DNA of 32,726 nt. Source: Planctomycetota bacterium (lineage in GTDB: Bacteria > Planctomycetota > Planctomycetia > Isosphaerales > Isosphaeraceae). Within the stretch, counting starts at the first letter, position 1, and the number at the start of each line of letters is the position of its first letter. The notes below the pieces were generated by a model that was given only the letters and a program-made list of their open reading frames with translations, was not told where the DNA came from and searched no databases. This document shows, one piece after another, positions 1 through 7,406 of this stretch. The DNA lies in NCBI GenBank assembly GCA_021791715.1, contig JAJYWB010000077.1, positions 1 through 32,726 on the forward strand. The letters run 5' to 3'. Both the position numbers and the translations under genes were made by a program.

Positions 1-503
1 AACAAAATCAAGCATTACAGACGAATTGCGACTCGATTTGATAAAAAGGAGCGGAACTATCTGGGATTTGTTCATCTTGTTTCGACACTTGTAATCATCG
101 GCGTGACTGTCAACACGCCCTAGCGATCTTACGTTCCCAGGCTTTTCGATTCGACGGAAAGTCGGCTCGAATCGAATCTGTGATGGATTATGATCTCAAA
201 CAGAACGACTCGCTTCAGGTTCGGAATAATCACTGTAATCGGCTACGACTTTACGATCAAGTAAGAAGAAGCGACGAATCGATAATCCGCCGACGATCTT
301 CGACGAAAGCCGAGACGGCGGGCTCGAGCGGCTTCGTTTCGAGACGAAGCGAGTATCCGAAGTCGCTCTTGCCGGGAAGGGTGTCGTCGATTCGTGAATC
401 GAGCGGACGTCATGGATCGGATCGTCCAATTGCGAGGCGCCTTCGCTCGATCTCGTTCGGATCACGGAGGATTCGGCGATACACACATACCTATGCAGAT
501 CGA
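1..503. other. Left-edge stretch with no supported gene
   Basis: Short open frames exist on both strands, but they overlap, are rich in arginine and serine, and carry no recognisable motif or ribosome binding site. I see no RNA gene or clear terminator. The stretch lies downstream of the minus-strand gene that ends at 504. Confidence 0.5.
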
Positions 504-1610
504 TCATGATCCCGTTCTTCGCTTTCGCTTGAAAAACGCGACCGTGATGATGACGATCACGAACGCGGCGGAAACCAACGTAACCCAGAACCGTGGAAAC
601 GCGGAGCGATTCCGCTCTTGAGAGGGTTGAGCGAGTCCCTGACGATCCTGTCGGACGATTTCGCCCCCTTTTTGCACGGTCACCGACGCGCCTGCGGGAA
701 CTTTGATCTTTTGAAAGAATGATTTTGGATAATCGGGATTGAGATTCAACTTTTTCAACGTGTACGTATCGATAGATTCTTTTACAAGTTTCTTCTCGGT
801 TTTATATTTTATATGGTTATACTCGGTATGCGTAACGACGTGGGGAATCCAGACGCCCGGTTCGAATTCGCGAATATCCGACGAGATCACGACGGCCCTT
901 GGGACCGTTTCGTCTCCCATCATATTGTAATCCTCGAATCGAATGGGCAAATAATTCCGTTCGATCGAAATCCACAACGTCTGCTTCGGTTTAAAGTCTG
1001 GTCCGGCGATTCTACGAATCCTGGAGACGATCTTGACGCATTTCAATCCCTCAATCTCATCGAATGACTTCGAAGCGATTTCATGTTCGAAATCTTGATA
1101 CCACATCTTGTCCGCGACCCCTTTAGCTCCTCTTAGATAATCGGCCATTCTCGGTGTGAACTTCTGACATGCGAACGGCAGACGATAAGGAGTGAGATAA
1201 TCGGACGTTTGATTTAATAAAAACTTATTCGATAAACGCGCCGTCTCGGAGCCGGATTCTTTGTCGGAATTCAATCCGACGAACCGATCGCCGTCAAACT
1301 GACTTTCGTATGTGAGAGCATGCTCGCTTTTATCTATTGAAACGCCGTGAGAGTAATCTTTAACATATCGAAAAGACCCTTGTTTAATAAACGTATGCAC
1401 GGCGTCGCGTTTCTTGAATGTTCTTGGCGAAAGATACGAATCATCCAAAACCCGACTCTGTTCCTCGTAGATAATTTCAGAATGATCGAACATCTTCTCA
1501 TAAGACTCCACAACCGAGGCGATCTTGTCGAGATCGATTCGCTCGGGCTCGGTTACTTCCCCGAGGACGATTGTCGACAAGATCGCAGCGAACGAAATCA
1601 GGCCGTTCAT
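504..1610 (-). CDS. Membrane-anchored exported protein of unknown function
   Basis: This 368-residue protein starts at an ATG preceded by AAGGGA eight bases upstream. It has a hydrophobic N-terminus (about residues 4-17) that looks like a signal peptide, a long soluble region, and one C-terminal membrane segment (about 343-360) followed by the basic tail FKRKRR. The soluble part is rich in beta-type segments and contains K-x-x-x-W-I-S-I-E-R-N-Y-L-P-I-R. That pattern recalls the LolA-like 'outer-membrane lipoprotein-sorting' fold common in planctomycete hypothetical proteins, but this is only an impression. The topology suggests an exported domain tethered by its C-terminus. It appears to be a single-gene transcript. 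I do not assign a function. Confidence 0.75.
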   Translation of the reverse strand: MNGLISFAAILSTIVLGEVTEPERIDLDKIASVVESYEKMFDHSEIIYEEQSRVLDDSYLSPRTFKKRDAVHTFIKQGSFRYVKDYSHGVSIDKSEHALTYESQFDGDRFVGLNSDKESGSETARLSNKFLLNQTSDYLTPYRLPFACQKFTPRMADYLRGAKGVADKMWYQDFEHEIASKSFDEIEGLKCVKIVSRIRRIAGPDFKPKQTLWISIERNYLPIRFEDYNMMGDETVPRAVVISSDIREFEPGVWIPHVVTHTEYNHIKYKTEKKLVKESIDTYTLKKLNLNPDYPKSFFQKIKVPAGASVTVQKGGEIVRQDRQGLAQPSQERNRSAFPRFWVTLVSAAFVIVIITVAFFKRKRRTGS

Positions 1611-1795
1611 GATCTATTTCCCTTGAGTGTTTGTTTGTTCTGAAACAATGGGCTCGTCGACTTCAAGGATTTCCCGGACCCGTCGATAGATCGCAAGACG
1701 TCGGATTCATATAGGTGAAACCTGAAGTTATGAAACACGGATCTTGGGTTTGAACCTGACAAGCGGTGGAATTCATGACGTTTGTTCCACAAGAT
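1611..1795. other. Intergenic region upstream of the 504-1610 gene
   Basis: This spacer separates the minus-strand gene from the conserved repeat module that begins near 1796. No convincing sigma-70 promoter or further gene is visible. Confidence 0.4.
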
Positions 1796-1938
1796 CCTAG
1801 CGCGGCGAAGCCGCAATTCTACCGACTCGACGCGCGAGCGATGGTCTTCTGATTGTATCGTGAAAATTCTGATTGATCAATTGATCGGACCCTCGCTAGC
1901 GCGTCGGGTTGGTATAATCTCATCTTCCGTTCACTCCC
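1796..1938 (+). repeat. Copy A of a dispersed structured promoter/leader element
   Basis: Bases 1796-1868 match the minus strand of 11136-11064 at 61 of 73 positions without gaps. The similarity continues through GATTGATCA-TTGATCGGACC and GGTATAATC into the small ORF at 1939. Visible structure: a hairpin GCGGC-GAA-GCCGC (1802-1814), and two long arms, 1820-1846 and 1888-1914, that are inverted complements at 23 of 27 positions. A TATAAT box lies at 1913-1918. A transcript starting just after that box would have a leader of only about 15-20 nt before the ATGs. It could be a promoter/operator, a structured RNA or a MITE-like repeat; the sequence alone does not decide. Confidence 0.75.
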
Positions 1939-2073
1939 ATGATGATGCGCCGACGGCGCACCGATGAAACGGACGAAGACTTTTACGGATTTCGTATGAT
2001 CGCTCCGCGAGATTCGTTCCTGAGTATCAAACGGATCGATCGTCCGTACGATCGTCGAAGCCGGCGAACTTAA
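1939..2073 (+). CDS. Candidate small protein A, 44 codons
   Basis: Three in-frame ATGs (1939, 1942, 1945) open a frame that ends in TAA at 2071-2073. The product starts M-R-R-R-R-T-D-E-T-D-E-D-F-Y and ends with an arginine-rich tail. The start resembles the small ORF on the minus strand at 10991-10851, which begins M-R-A-R-R-A-E-D-T-D-E-D-S-F. Several changes between the two are conservative (D for E, E for D), as expected of coding sequence. There is no clear Shine-Dalgarno site, so short-leader or leaderless translation would be needed. The stop codon overlaps the stop of the convergent DUF1573 gene through a shared TTAA. The ORF is real; its expression is inferred from the duplication only. 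Confidence 0.45.
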   Translation: MMMRRRRTDETDEDFYGFRMIAPRDSFLSIKRIDRPYDRRSRRT

Positions 2074-3059
2074 CGGTTGCGAACGAGTTCGATCGAAAGT
2101 TCACGCGAGAGCCCCGAATAGCGGAAAATCCTTTTCAAGCGTTCACCCGGCTTGATCGCGTCGCCCCGGATCTCGACGGTCAATAAACGCCGGCGGCGAT
2201 CGGTACGATTGGATTCGACGATTCGGACGACGTCGTCGGCTTGAACTCGCAGTTCGCCGAGATCGTCGTCGTCGGTGAGCGAGACGATCACGTTGCCGAC
2301 GAGCGTCGAAGAGTCTCCCTCTTTAACGTGAAGGTAGACGATCGGCGGAGCGACGATCACATCGCGATGGATTTCGCCCGTCACGGGAACCGAGTCTTCG
2401 ACCCCCTCGGACGATCGAAAGACGATTCGTCCCGTCGTGGAGTCGTTTTCAACGAGGGTTAGATCGACTCGGTAACGAATCGTCGATCCCGCGGAGTCGA
2501 CCCGTTCGATATGGATCGACGGATGATCAACGATCACATCAACTTTTTCGGTCCCGCCGCGTTTCACCTTGACGGCGAGCGTTTTGGAGTTTTTGACGCC
2601 CGGTTTCAAGCGACCGAACTGGAGCGATGAGGGTTCGAACTCGAACGGCGAGGGGATTTCTCCTCGGACGACCCGCGTGATCGTGGGATTGCCTGGTTCA
2701 TTTGACGTGAACGCGAGGGTGACGAACGCTTGATCTTTGATCGACTTCAGACGTATGCCGTAGCGGATCGCGCGAATTTCTCCGGGTGCGAGCGTCCCCT
2801 CGGAGGGGGAGATCGAAGCGGGTTGGCCCCACGCCTGTACCTTGAAATCGACCGGTTTCTCGCCGTGATTTTGGAGCTGATAAACCCCCTCGGCGATCTT
2901 GCCGGGAGAATCGACCGAGAGCCTGGTTTCAAGATCGGGCTCGACGACGATTTGACCGTCGGCGAAACGACGCGAATGGACCGCGAGGAAGGTCGCGACC
3001 GCGATCAATACGAGGATCGTCGGCGAGACAATCAAGAACAACGGACGTTTCGATATCAT
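2070..3059 (-). CDS. DUF1573 / ASPM-Hydin-like membrane-anchored protein
   Basis: This 329-residue protein has one N-terminal membrane segment (about residues 6-27) and then tandem immunoglobulin-like beta domains. The first domain (about 38-130) carries the family pattern of DUF1573: an F-x-x-x-N-x-G-x-x-P-type strand (here Y-Q-L-Q-N-H-G-E-K-P-V-D-F), P-S-E-G-T-L-A-P-G-E and an F-T-S-N-E-P-G-N-P strand. A second similar block starts at about residue 138 with F-E-P-S-S-L-Q-F-G. Such domains are usually extracytoplasmic and of unknown role, and are expanded in planctomycetes and Bacteroidetes. The ATG at 3059 is the first available start; its ribosome site is weak. It converges with the candidate small ORF at 1939-2073. 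Confidence 0.85.
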   Translation of the reverse strand: MISKRPLFLIVSPTILVLIAVATFLAVHSRRFADGQIVVEPDLETRLSVDSPGKIAEGVYQLQNHGEKPVDFKVQAWGQPASISPSEGTLAPGEIRAIRYGIRLKSIKDQAFVTLAFTSNEPGNPTITRVVRGEIPSPFEFEPSSLQFGRLKPGVKNSKTLAVKVKRGGTEKVDVIVDHPSIHIERVDSAGSTIRYRVDLTLVENDSTTGRIVFRSSEGVEDSVPVTGEIHRDVIVAPPIVYLHVKEGDSSTLVGNVIVSLTDDDDLGELRVQADDVVRIVESNRTDRRRRLLTVEIRGDAIKPGERLKRIFRYSGLSRELSIELVRNR

Positions 3060-3318
3060 GACGACGAATCCGGGTCGGCGATGCGGGTCACGCCAAATAG
3101 AAACAATTCTATCACGATCGTCGGCGGCGATCGAGAGCCGAATCGGGCGCTTTTGATTCGAGGTCGGATCGAGACGCGGCGATCGCGCGCGATCGCGATC
3201 GTTCCAAACCGAATCGATCCGTTCAGAATTCGGTCCGTCTGAAAGAACGACCGAAGTCGATCGTGATCAATGGATTAAACCACCAGGATCAATCGATCCA
3301 ATACATAGGATTGTTCGA
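3060..3318. other. Intergenic region with an 18-bp palindrome
   Basis: No gene is seen. Bases 3179-3196 form the perfect palindrome GCGATCGCGCGCGATCGC, two overlapping GCGATCGC octamers. This fits the general CGATCG richness of the window. No role is assigned. Confidence 0.5.
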
Positions 3319-4944
3319 TCATCCTCGCCGGCGCGTTTCCATGGGGTGAAAGAAGAGGTTGCGTCGATAGGCGAATTCGAGGCGTTGGAGGCGAGACTCG
3401 CCTTCACGCGAACCGTTGAAACTTTGATAAAAGGAGGGGAATATTTTTGGCGGGTGGAACGCGCGATGGTACGCGGGGGCGGGTCCGAAGGCGATCGATC
3501 CCGCGGCGCCGGGGCGAACGACGTCGAGCACGCCAGACGCGGTCGCTCGGCTTCCCTCGGAATCGACGATCGTCACCGTGACGGGATAAAAACCGGGGGT
3601 TTGATACGCGTTCGCACCGATCACCTCGAATCCCGACGCGGTCGCGACGACGTAGCCGGCCGACGTTTGTCCGTTTCCCCAATCGATCGAAGCCGAGAAG
3701 TCGGTCGCGTTCGCGTAGGGGTTTAAATCGATAAAGTGAGCGAGGATGTGTTGATTATATGATCGGGCCGCGGCGAGGCCCGAGGGCGCCGAGGTCGCGA
3801 CGATCGGTTGATCGGAGACGTTCGCGGTTCCGGCGACGACCATCGATTGACCGTTAATCATATCGGTAACGCCGATTGAGACGGTGTATCCTCCCGCGTT
3901 CGGGTAGGCGTAGGAGGCGACGATCTCGAATTGTCCGGGACCCGTTTGCACGACGGTTCCGGGAGACGTTTGTCCGTTCCCCCACGCGACGGTCGCGGTG
4001 AAATCTCCGGCGGTTCGGGGACCCTGGGAGTAGCTTGTGTCGAGGTCGGTGAACGACGCGACGATCGTGGTGAACGACGTTCCCTCGGGGGCGATGAAGG
4101 GGCCGGCCGCGGACATAAGAAAAGGCGTTGATCCGACGGGGAGGGTCGGCTGATCGTTGGGCGCGGCGAGCGCCTGGACGACGTAGCCGTTCCAGAAGCC
4201 GAAATTTCCCCACGCGAGGTCGCCGATTTCGGAGCCGAGGTTGGACGTGGAATTGGGGTCGAGCCACGCGGGGTTGGTCGACGGATCGGGGTCGGTGACA
4301 CCCTCGGCGATCTCGTGCGAGGTCGCGACGGTCGTCAGTTGCCAAACGTTTAGAGGCGCGACGACTCCGTTGATTCCACCTGGAAACGGTATCACCGCGT
4401 AGGAGATCGATTGATTGGTCGCGGGATCGATGAAGTTATTATGATATCCGGCGAAGTGGCCGAGGCCGGGTTCGGTTCCCGAGGTGGCGCCGCTCGCGGA
4501 GACCTCTACGTTTTGCGGGGTGTAGACGACGAAGAGTCGTTCGGAGTTATTGGAAACCGCCCCCGAATTGAGTTCGTTGAGGATCGCCGATTGGATTTGA
4601 GAGTCGGAGATTTGCGAGCCCGCGGGGAGGTTCGTGTTCGCGACCAGGCTTCCCGTAAGCGTTCCGGCGCCGATTCCGTAGGGGGTCATCAAATTGAAAT
4701 ACGAGCCGCTGACAAGCGTTGAGACATAAGTATTGAGTTGATTCATGACGCCCGCCTGGGCGGGATCGGAATTCCATTGCGATCCGAGGAAGACGGTTTC
4801 AACCTGCGCGTTCGCGAGAACGGGTCCGCCTTGATCGACGACCGAGAGGAGTTCGCGGGTTTCGAGGGGTTCGACCGCGGGTCGAGCCGAGCGGCGGCGA
4901 AGCGAGCGAGATCGATGCGAGCGAGAATGACGGCTGTCGTTCAT
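3319..4944 (-). CDS. Secreted LExRxLL protein with HEIAE motif and two PKD-like repeats
   Basis: From the ATG at 4944 the protein is 541 residues. I prefer this start, or the nearby ATGs at 4959 and 4965, because the basic N-terminus then leads straight into V-E-P-L-E-T-R-E-L-L-S, the planctomycete surface-protein motif. The frame stays open to 5163 without any signal-like sequence. Residues near 196-207 read T-S-H-E-I-A-E-G-V-T-D-P, with His200 and Glu201 in a metalloprotease-like setting, but no HExxH third ligand is present. Two repeats follow, each starting D-F-[TS]-A-[TS]-[VI]-[AD]-W-G-N-G-Q-T-S, which are PKD/Ig-like beta domains. It is probably an exported surface or matrix protein. 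Catalytic activity is unproven. Confidence 0.8.
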   Translation of the reverse strand: MNDSRHSRSHRSRSLRRRSARPAVEPLETRELLSVVDQGGPVLANAQVETVFLGSQWNSDPAQAGVMNQLNTYVSTLVSGSYFNLMTPYGIGAGTLTGSLVANTNLPAGSQISDSQIQSAILNELNSGAVSNNSERLFVVYTPQNVEVSASGATSGTEPGLGHFAGYHNNFIDPATNQSISYAVIPFPGGINGVVAPLNVWQLTTVATSHEIAEGVTDPDPSTNPAWLDPNSTSNLGSEIGDLAWGNFGFWNGYVVQALAAPNDQPTLPVGSTPFLMSAAGPFIAPEGTSFTTIVASFTDLDTSYSQGPRTAGDFTATVAWGNGQTSPGTVVQTGPGQFEIVASYAYPNAGGYTVSIGVTDMINGQSMVVAGTANVSDQPIVATSAPSGLAAARSYNQHILAHFIDLNPYANATDFSASIDWGNGQTSAGYVVATASGFEVIGANAYQTPGFYPVTVTIVDSEGSRATASGVLDVVRPGAAGSIAFGPAPAYHRAFHPPKIFPSFYQSFNGSREGESRLQRLEFAYRRNLFFHPMETRRRG

Positions 4945-5257
4945 ATCGGTGAATCTCATAGACATACCGCGAACGATCGGCGTCGAATCGCGGCGTGGGA
5001 ACGATCGCTCGATCGCCATGATGAACATGAGTTTCAATCGAGCGGGTTCGATCGCGCGGGCGAATTCGCGCTTCCGGTGGAATTGGAGTACGTCGATCGT
5101 CGCGGCGTGCTCGGCGGGTGCGAAATACGACGTGGAGCGATGCTTTCGGGCGAATGTGTTCAAAAAAAGGAACCGCGGGGTCGTTCGCGAGCTATGCTGC
5201 GCCGGCGACCGCCGCGGTTATCGTTCGACGATCATAGACTGTTGTAGAACCAAAGAT
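4945..5257. other. Upstream region of the LExRxLL protein
   Basis: An open frame continues upstream of 4944 to 5163, but its translation lacks any signal-peptide character and is probably the untranslated leader. No other gene is seen before the phosphatase stop at 5258. Confidence 0.4.
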
Positions 5258-6991
5258 TTATTTTGATTTTGATCCAAGGAGCGCGGCGGGGTCGTCGACG
5301 ACGAGGTAGTGGCCGTGATCGGCGGTGACGACGAGGGCGGATTCGTTCCAATCGCTGTGGTTTTGGACCCATTCGATCACGGTTTTGACGGCGTCTTCGC
5401 CCGAGAGGACGGCGCCGACGGCGTTATCGAGGTTGTTGTCGTGGAGAGCGAAATCGACGTCGCCGGCTTCGATGAAGAGAGCGAAGGGTCGGGAGGGATC
5501 GGCCGAGAGGAGGGTGATCGCGGCTTTTGTCAGATCGACGAGGGTTGGTTGTTCGATCAGATCTTCACGCGAGTATTTTTCGGCTTTGGAGCGGATGCCG
5601 TCGACGGGGTCGTAATTTCCGTCGGCGGTTCGGTAGGGGAGGTGGTCGAAGCGATCGGAACCGAAGAAGCCGAAGAGGCGTTTGTTTTGGGCCGCGGCGG
5701 TTTGGGCGGCGGCCTGGAGGGCTTCGGCGGCTTTGACGCCGCGAGCGGGCTCGACGACGACGTATCGACCGCCGTTTTTGGCGTCGATTTCGGCGCGATC
5801 GTCGGCGGTTAAGTATGTGTTACCCAAAACGACATTTTTACCTTGTTGGATCGTGAGGACGGCGCGGGCGCCGATTTTGCCGAAGCCGGTTCCCATGACG
5901 ACGTCGAGTCCGGGGTGGATCGGTTCGTGTCCGGTCGTTTGGGCGACGCTTTCGAGTCCGAGCATATCGCGTGCGAGGTCCTGGTAATCGTCTCGGCTGA
6001 CGTTGTGCGCGTACATCGCCGCGGGGGACGCGTGGCAGAACGGAACCGAGGTGACGGTACCGACTTTCCATCCGGACTGTTGCAATTGTTGAAATAAGGT
6101 GGTTTGGAATCGACCTTGATCGTCGACGTTGATCCCGTCGTCGTACATTTTGACTCCGGTGGCGAATTCGGCGGCGCTTGGGGCGGAGTCGGTGACGGCG
6201 TGGGGGGTTCCGCCGATTTTGGCGAGGATCGCTTTATCGAGCGCGTTCATCGCCTGGCCTTTGATGTAGCCGGGGGCTTCGAGTCGTCCTTTGGTCCAGG
6301 GGTTTAAGCCCGCGATGCGCGGGTCGTACCCTCCCTGCAAGCTGTCGGGGGGAATGACGACGGTTTGATGATTCACATCGGCGATGTTTTTTTCGTGCGA
6401 CGGGGTGGTGACGTAGTAGCCGTATTGCAATTTGGCGCCGGGGAGATCGTCTTGAAAGACGAGCCCCGAGCCTTTTCCCTCGTGGTAGATCGTTTTGGAG
6501 CGGACGATCGCGGCGGCGCGGGTCGTTTCCCAATCCATACCGTCGAACCAGACGATAAAGAGGTGTTTAACTCCGTGCGCAACGGCGTCTTTTTGAACGA
6601 AATATAAGTCGGATTGATCGGCGTATTCGGCGTCGGGGGCGACGGTGTGCGCCGGGATTGTTCCGAAGAGTTTTTGGACGCTTTCGGGGTCGCGGTATCG
6701 GCTGTTCGCTCCGACGACCTTGTCGAGTCGGATTTTGGAACCGAAGGCGTAGACGGGGATCAAGCGGTTGGTGTGGCCGCGGTGATTGGAGAAGACGTCG
6801 TTCGCGCCTTGCGAGCCGAAGTGGTAGGCGCGGGGCGTTTTTTGATCTTGCGTGGCGATCGCCTTGGCCTGGAGATCCTTGAGGACGTCTTGGCCGCGCG
6901 TCGGTTTGACGGATATCAAAGCGGACGAGGCCGCGGCGGCGACGACGAGAGCGAGTGGGATTCGGCTTTTGGTTTTTCTGGGCGGGATCAC
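5258..6991 (-). CDS. Secreted alkaline phosphatase (PhoA superfamily)
   Basis: This 577-residue protein starts at GTG (6991), with AGGAG seven bases upstream. An N-terminal signal peptide (about residues 10-34, alanine-rich, ending near R-G-Q-D) predicts export. Family motifs are present in order: F-D-G-M-D (Asp150, metal), T-D-S-A (Ser269, phosphorylated nucleophile), I-E-A-G-D-V-D-F-A-L-H-D-N and T-A-D-H-G-H near the C-terminus. It hydrolyses phosphate monoesters in this family, giving a phosphate-scavenging role outside the cytoplasm. Oddly, the protein ends about 20 residues after T-A-D-H-G-H. The usual C-terminal H-T-G segment with the last zinc histidine is therefore absent or replaced. 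It is divergent from glgC. Confidence 0.88.
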   Translation of the reverse strand: MIPPRKTKSRIPLALVVAAAASSALISVKPTRGQDVLKDLQAKAIATQDQKTPRAYHFGSQGANDVFSNHRGHTNRLIPVYAFGSKIRLDKVVGANSRYRDPESVQKLFGTIPAHTVAPDAEYADQSDLYFVQKDAVAHGVKHLFIVWFDGMDWETTRAAAIVRSKTIYHEGKGSGLVFQDDLPGAKLQYGYYVTTPSHEKNIADVNHQTVVIPPDSLQGGYDPRIAGLNPWTKGRLEAPGYIKGQAMNALDKAILAKIGGTPHAVTDSAPSAAEFATGVKMYDDGINVDDQGRFQTTLFQQLQQSGWKVGTVTSVPFCHASPAAMYAHNVSRDDYQDLARDMLGLESVAQTTGHEPIHPGLDVVMGTGFGKIGARAVLTIQQGKNVVLGNTYLTADDRAEIDAKNGGRYVVVEPARGVKAAEALQAAAQTAAAQNKRLFGFFGSDRFDHLPYRTADGNYDPVDGIRSKAEKYSREDLIEQPTLVDLTKAAITLLSADPSRPFALFIEAGDVDFALHDNNLDNAVGAVLSGEDAVKTVIEWVQNHSDWNESALVVTADHGHYLVVDDPAALLGSKSK

Positions 6992-7091
6992 GGAGTCGCT
7001 CCTGGCGTTGAGAATCGAATGAAGATCCAGGTATAAGCCGATGCGTCGGTGGGGGGTCGATCGTCAAGCGGCGGTTTGTGGTTCAGGGTCG

Positions 7092-7113
7092 ATCGTTCCG
7101 GTTCTGGAACGAT
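7092..7113. promoter_or_regulatory. Inverted repeat, possible operator
   Basis: ATCGTTCC-GGTTCT-GGAACGAT is a perfect 8-bp inverted repeat, about 100 bp upstream of the phosphatase GTG and about 300 bp upstream of glgC. Its size suits a dimeric regulator. No known binding motif is recognised. Confidence 0.3.
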
Positions 7114-7394
7114 ATTAATCGCCCGGGGGGATGAAAACGACGTGGGATTGCGATGAAAGTGGCGTGAAGCGTGAGAAATCGGTTGAGAGAGGCTTTGAAG
7201 CGTGAGTTTGGTCGGGTTTGGTTTTTGCGCGTATCGGCGTTTTATGGGGGTGTGGAGGGTCAAGTTGTTGGTTCCGGCTCGATTAGGGCGCACAATGGAT
7301 TTGTGACGTCGCGGGGCGATTCGCGAGTCGAGCCGGGTCGAGGGGTATCGAGCGGTCGAGCGAATTCCGCGGCGTGTCGGTCGCGTCGTCGAGC
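7114..7394. other. Rest of the phosphatase-glgC divergent region
   Basis: No supported gene is seen. The stretch should contain the glgC promoter, but I cannot pick a convincing -35/-10 pair. Confidence 0.4.
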
Positions 7395-7399
7395 GGAGG
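7395..7399 (+). promoter_or_regulatory. Shine-Dalgarno GGAGG that sets the glgC start
   Basis: GGAGG lies seven bases before an in-frame TTG at 7407. The upstream GTG at 7374 has no comparable site, so the TTG is the better start. Confidence 0.65.
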
Positions 7400-7406
7400 C
7401 ATCACG

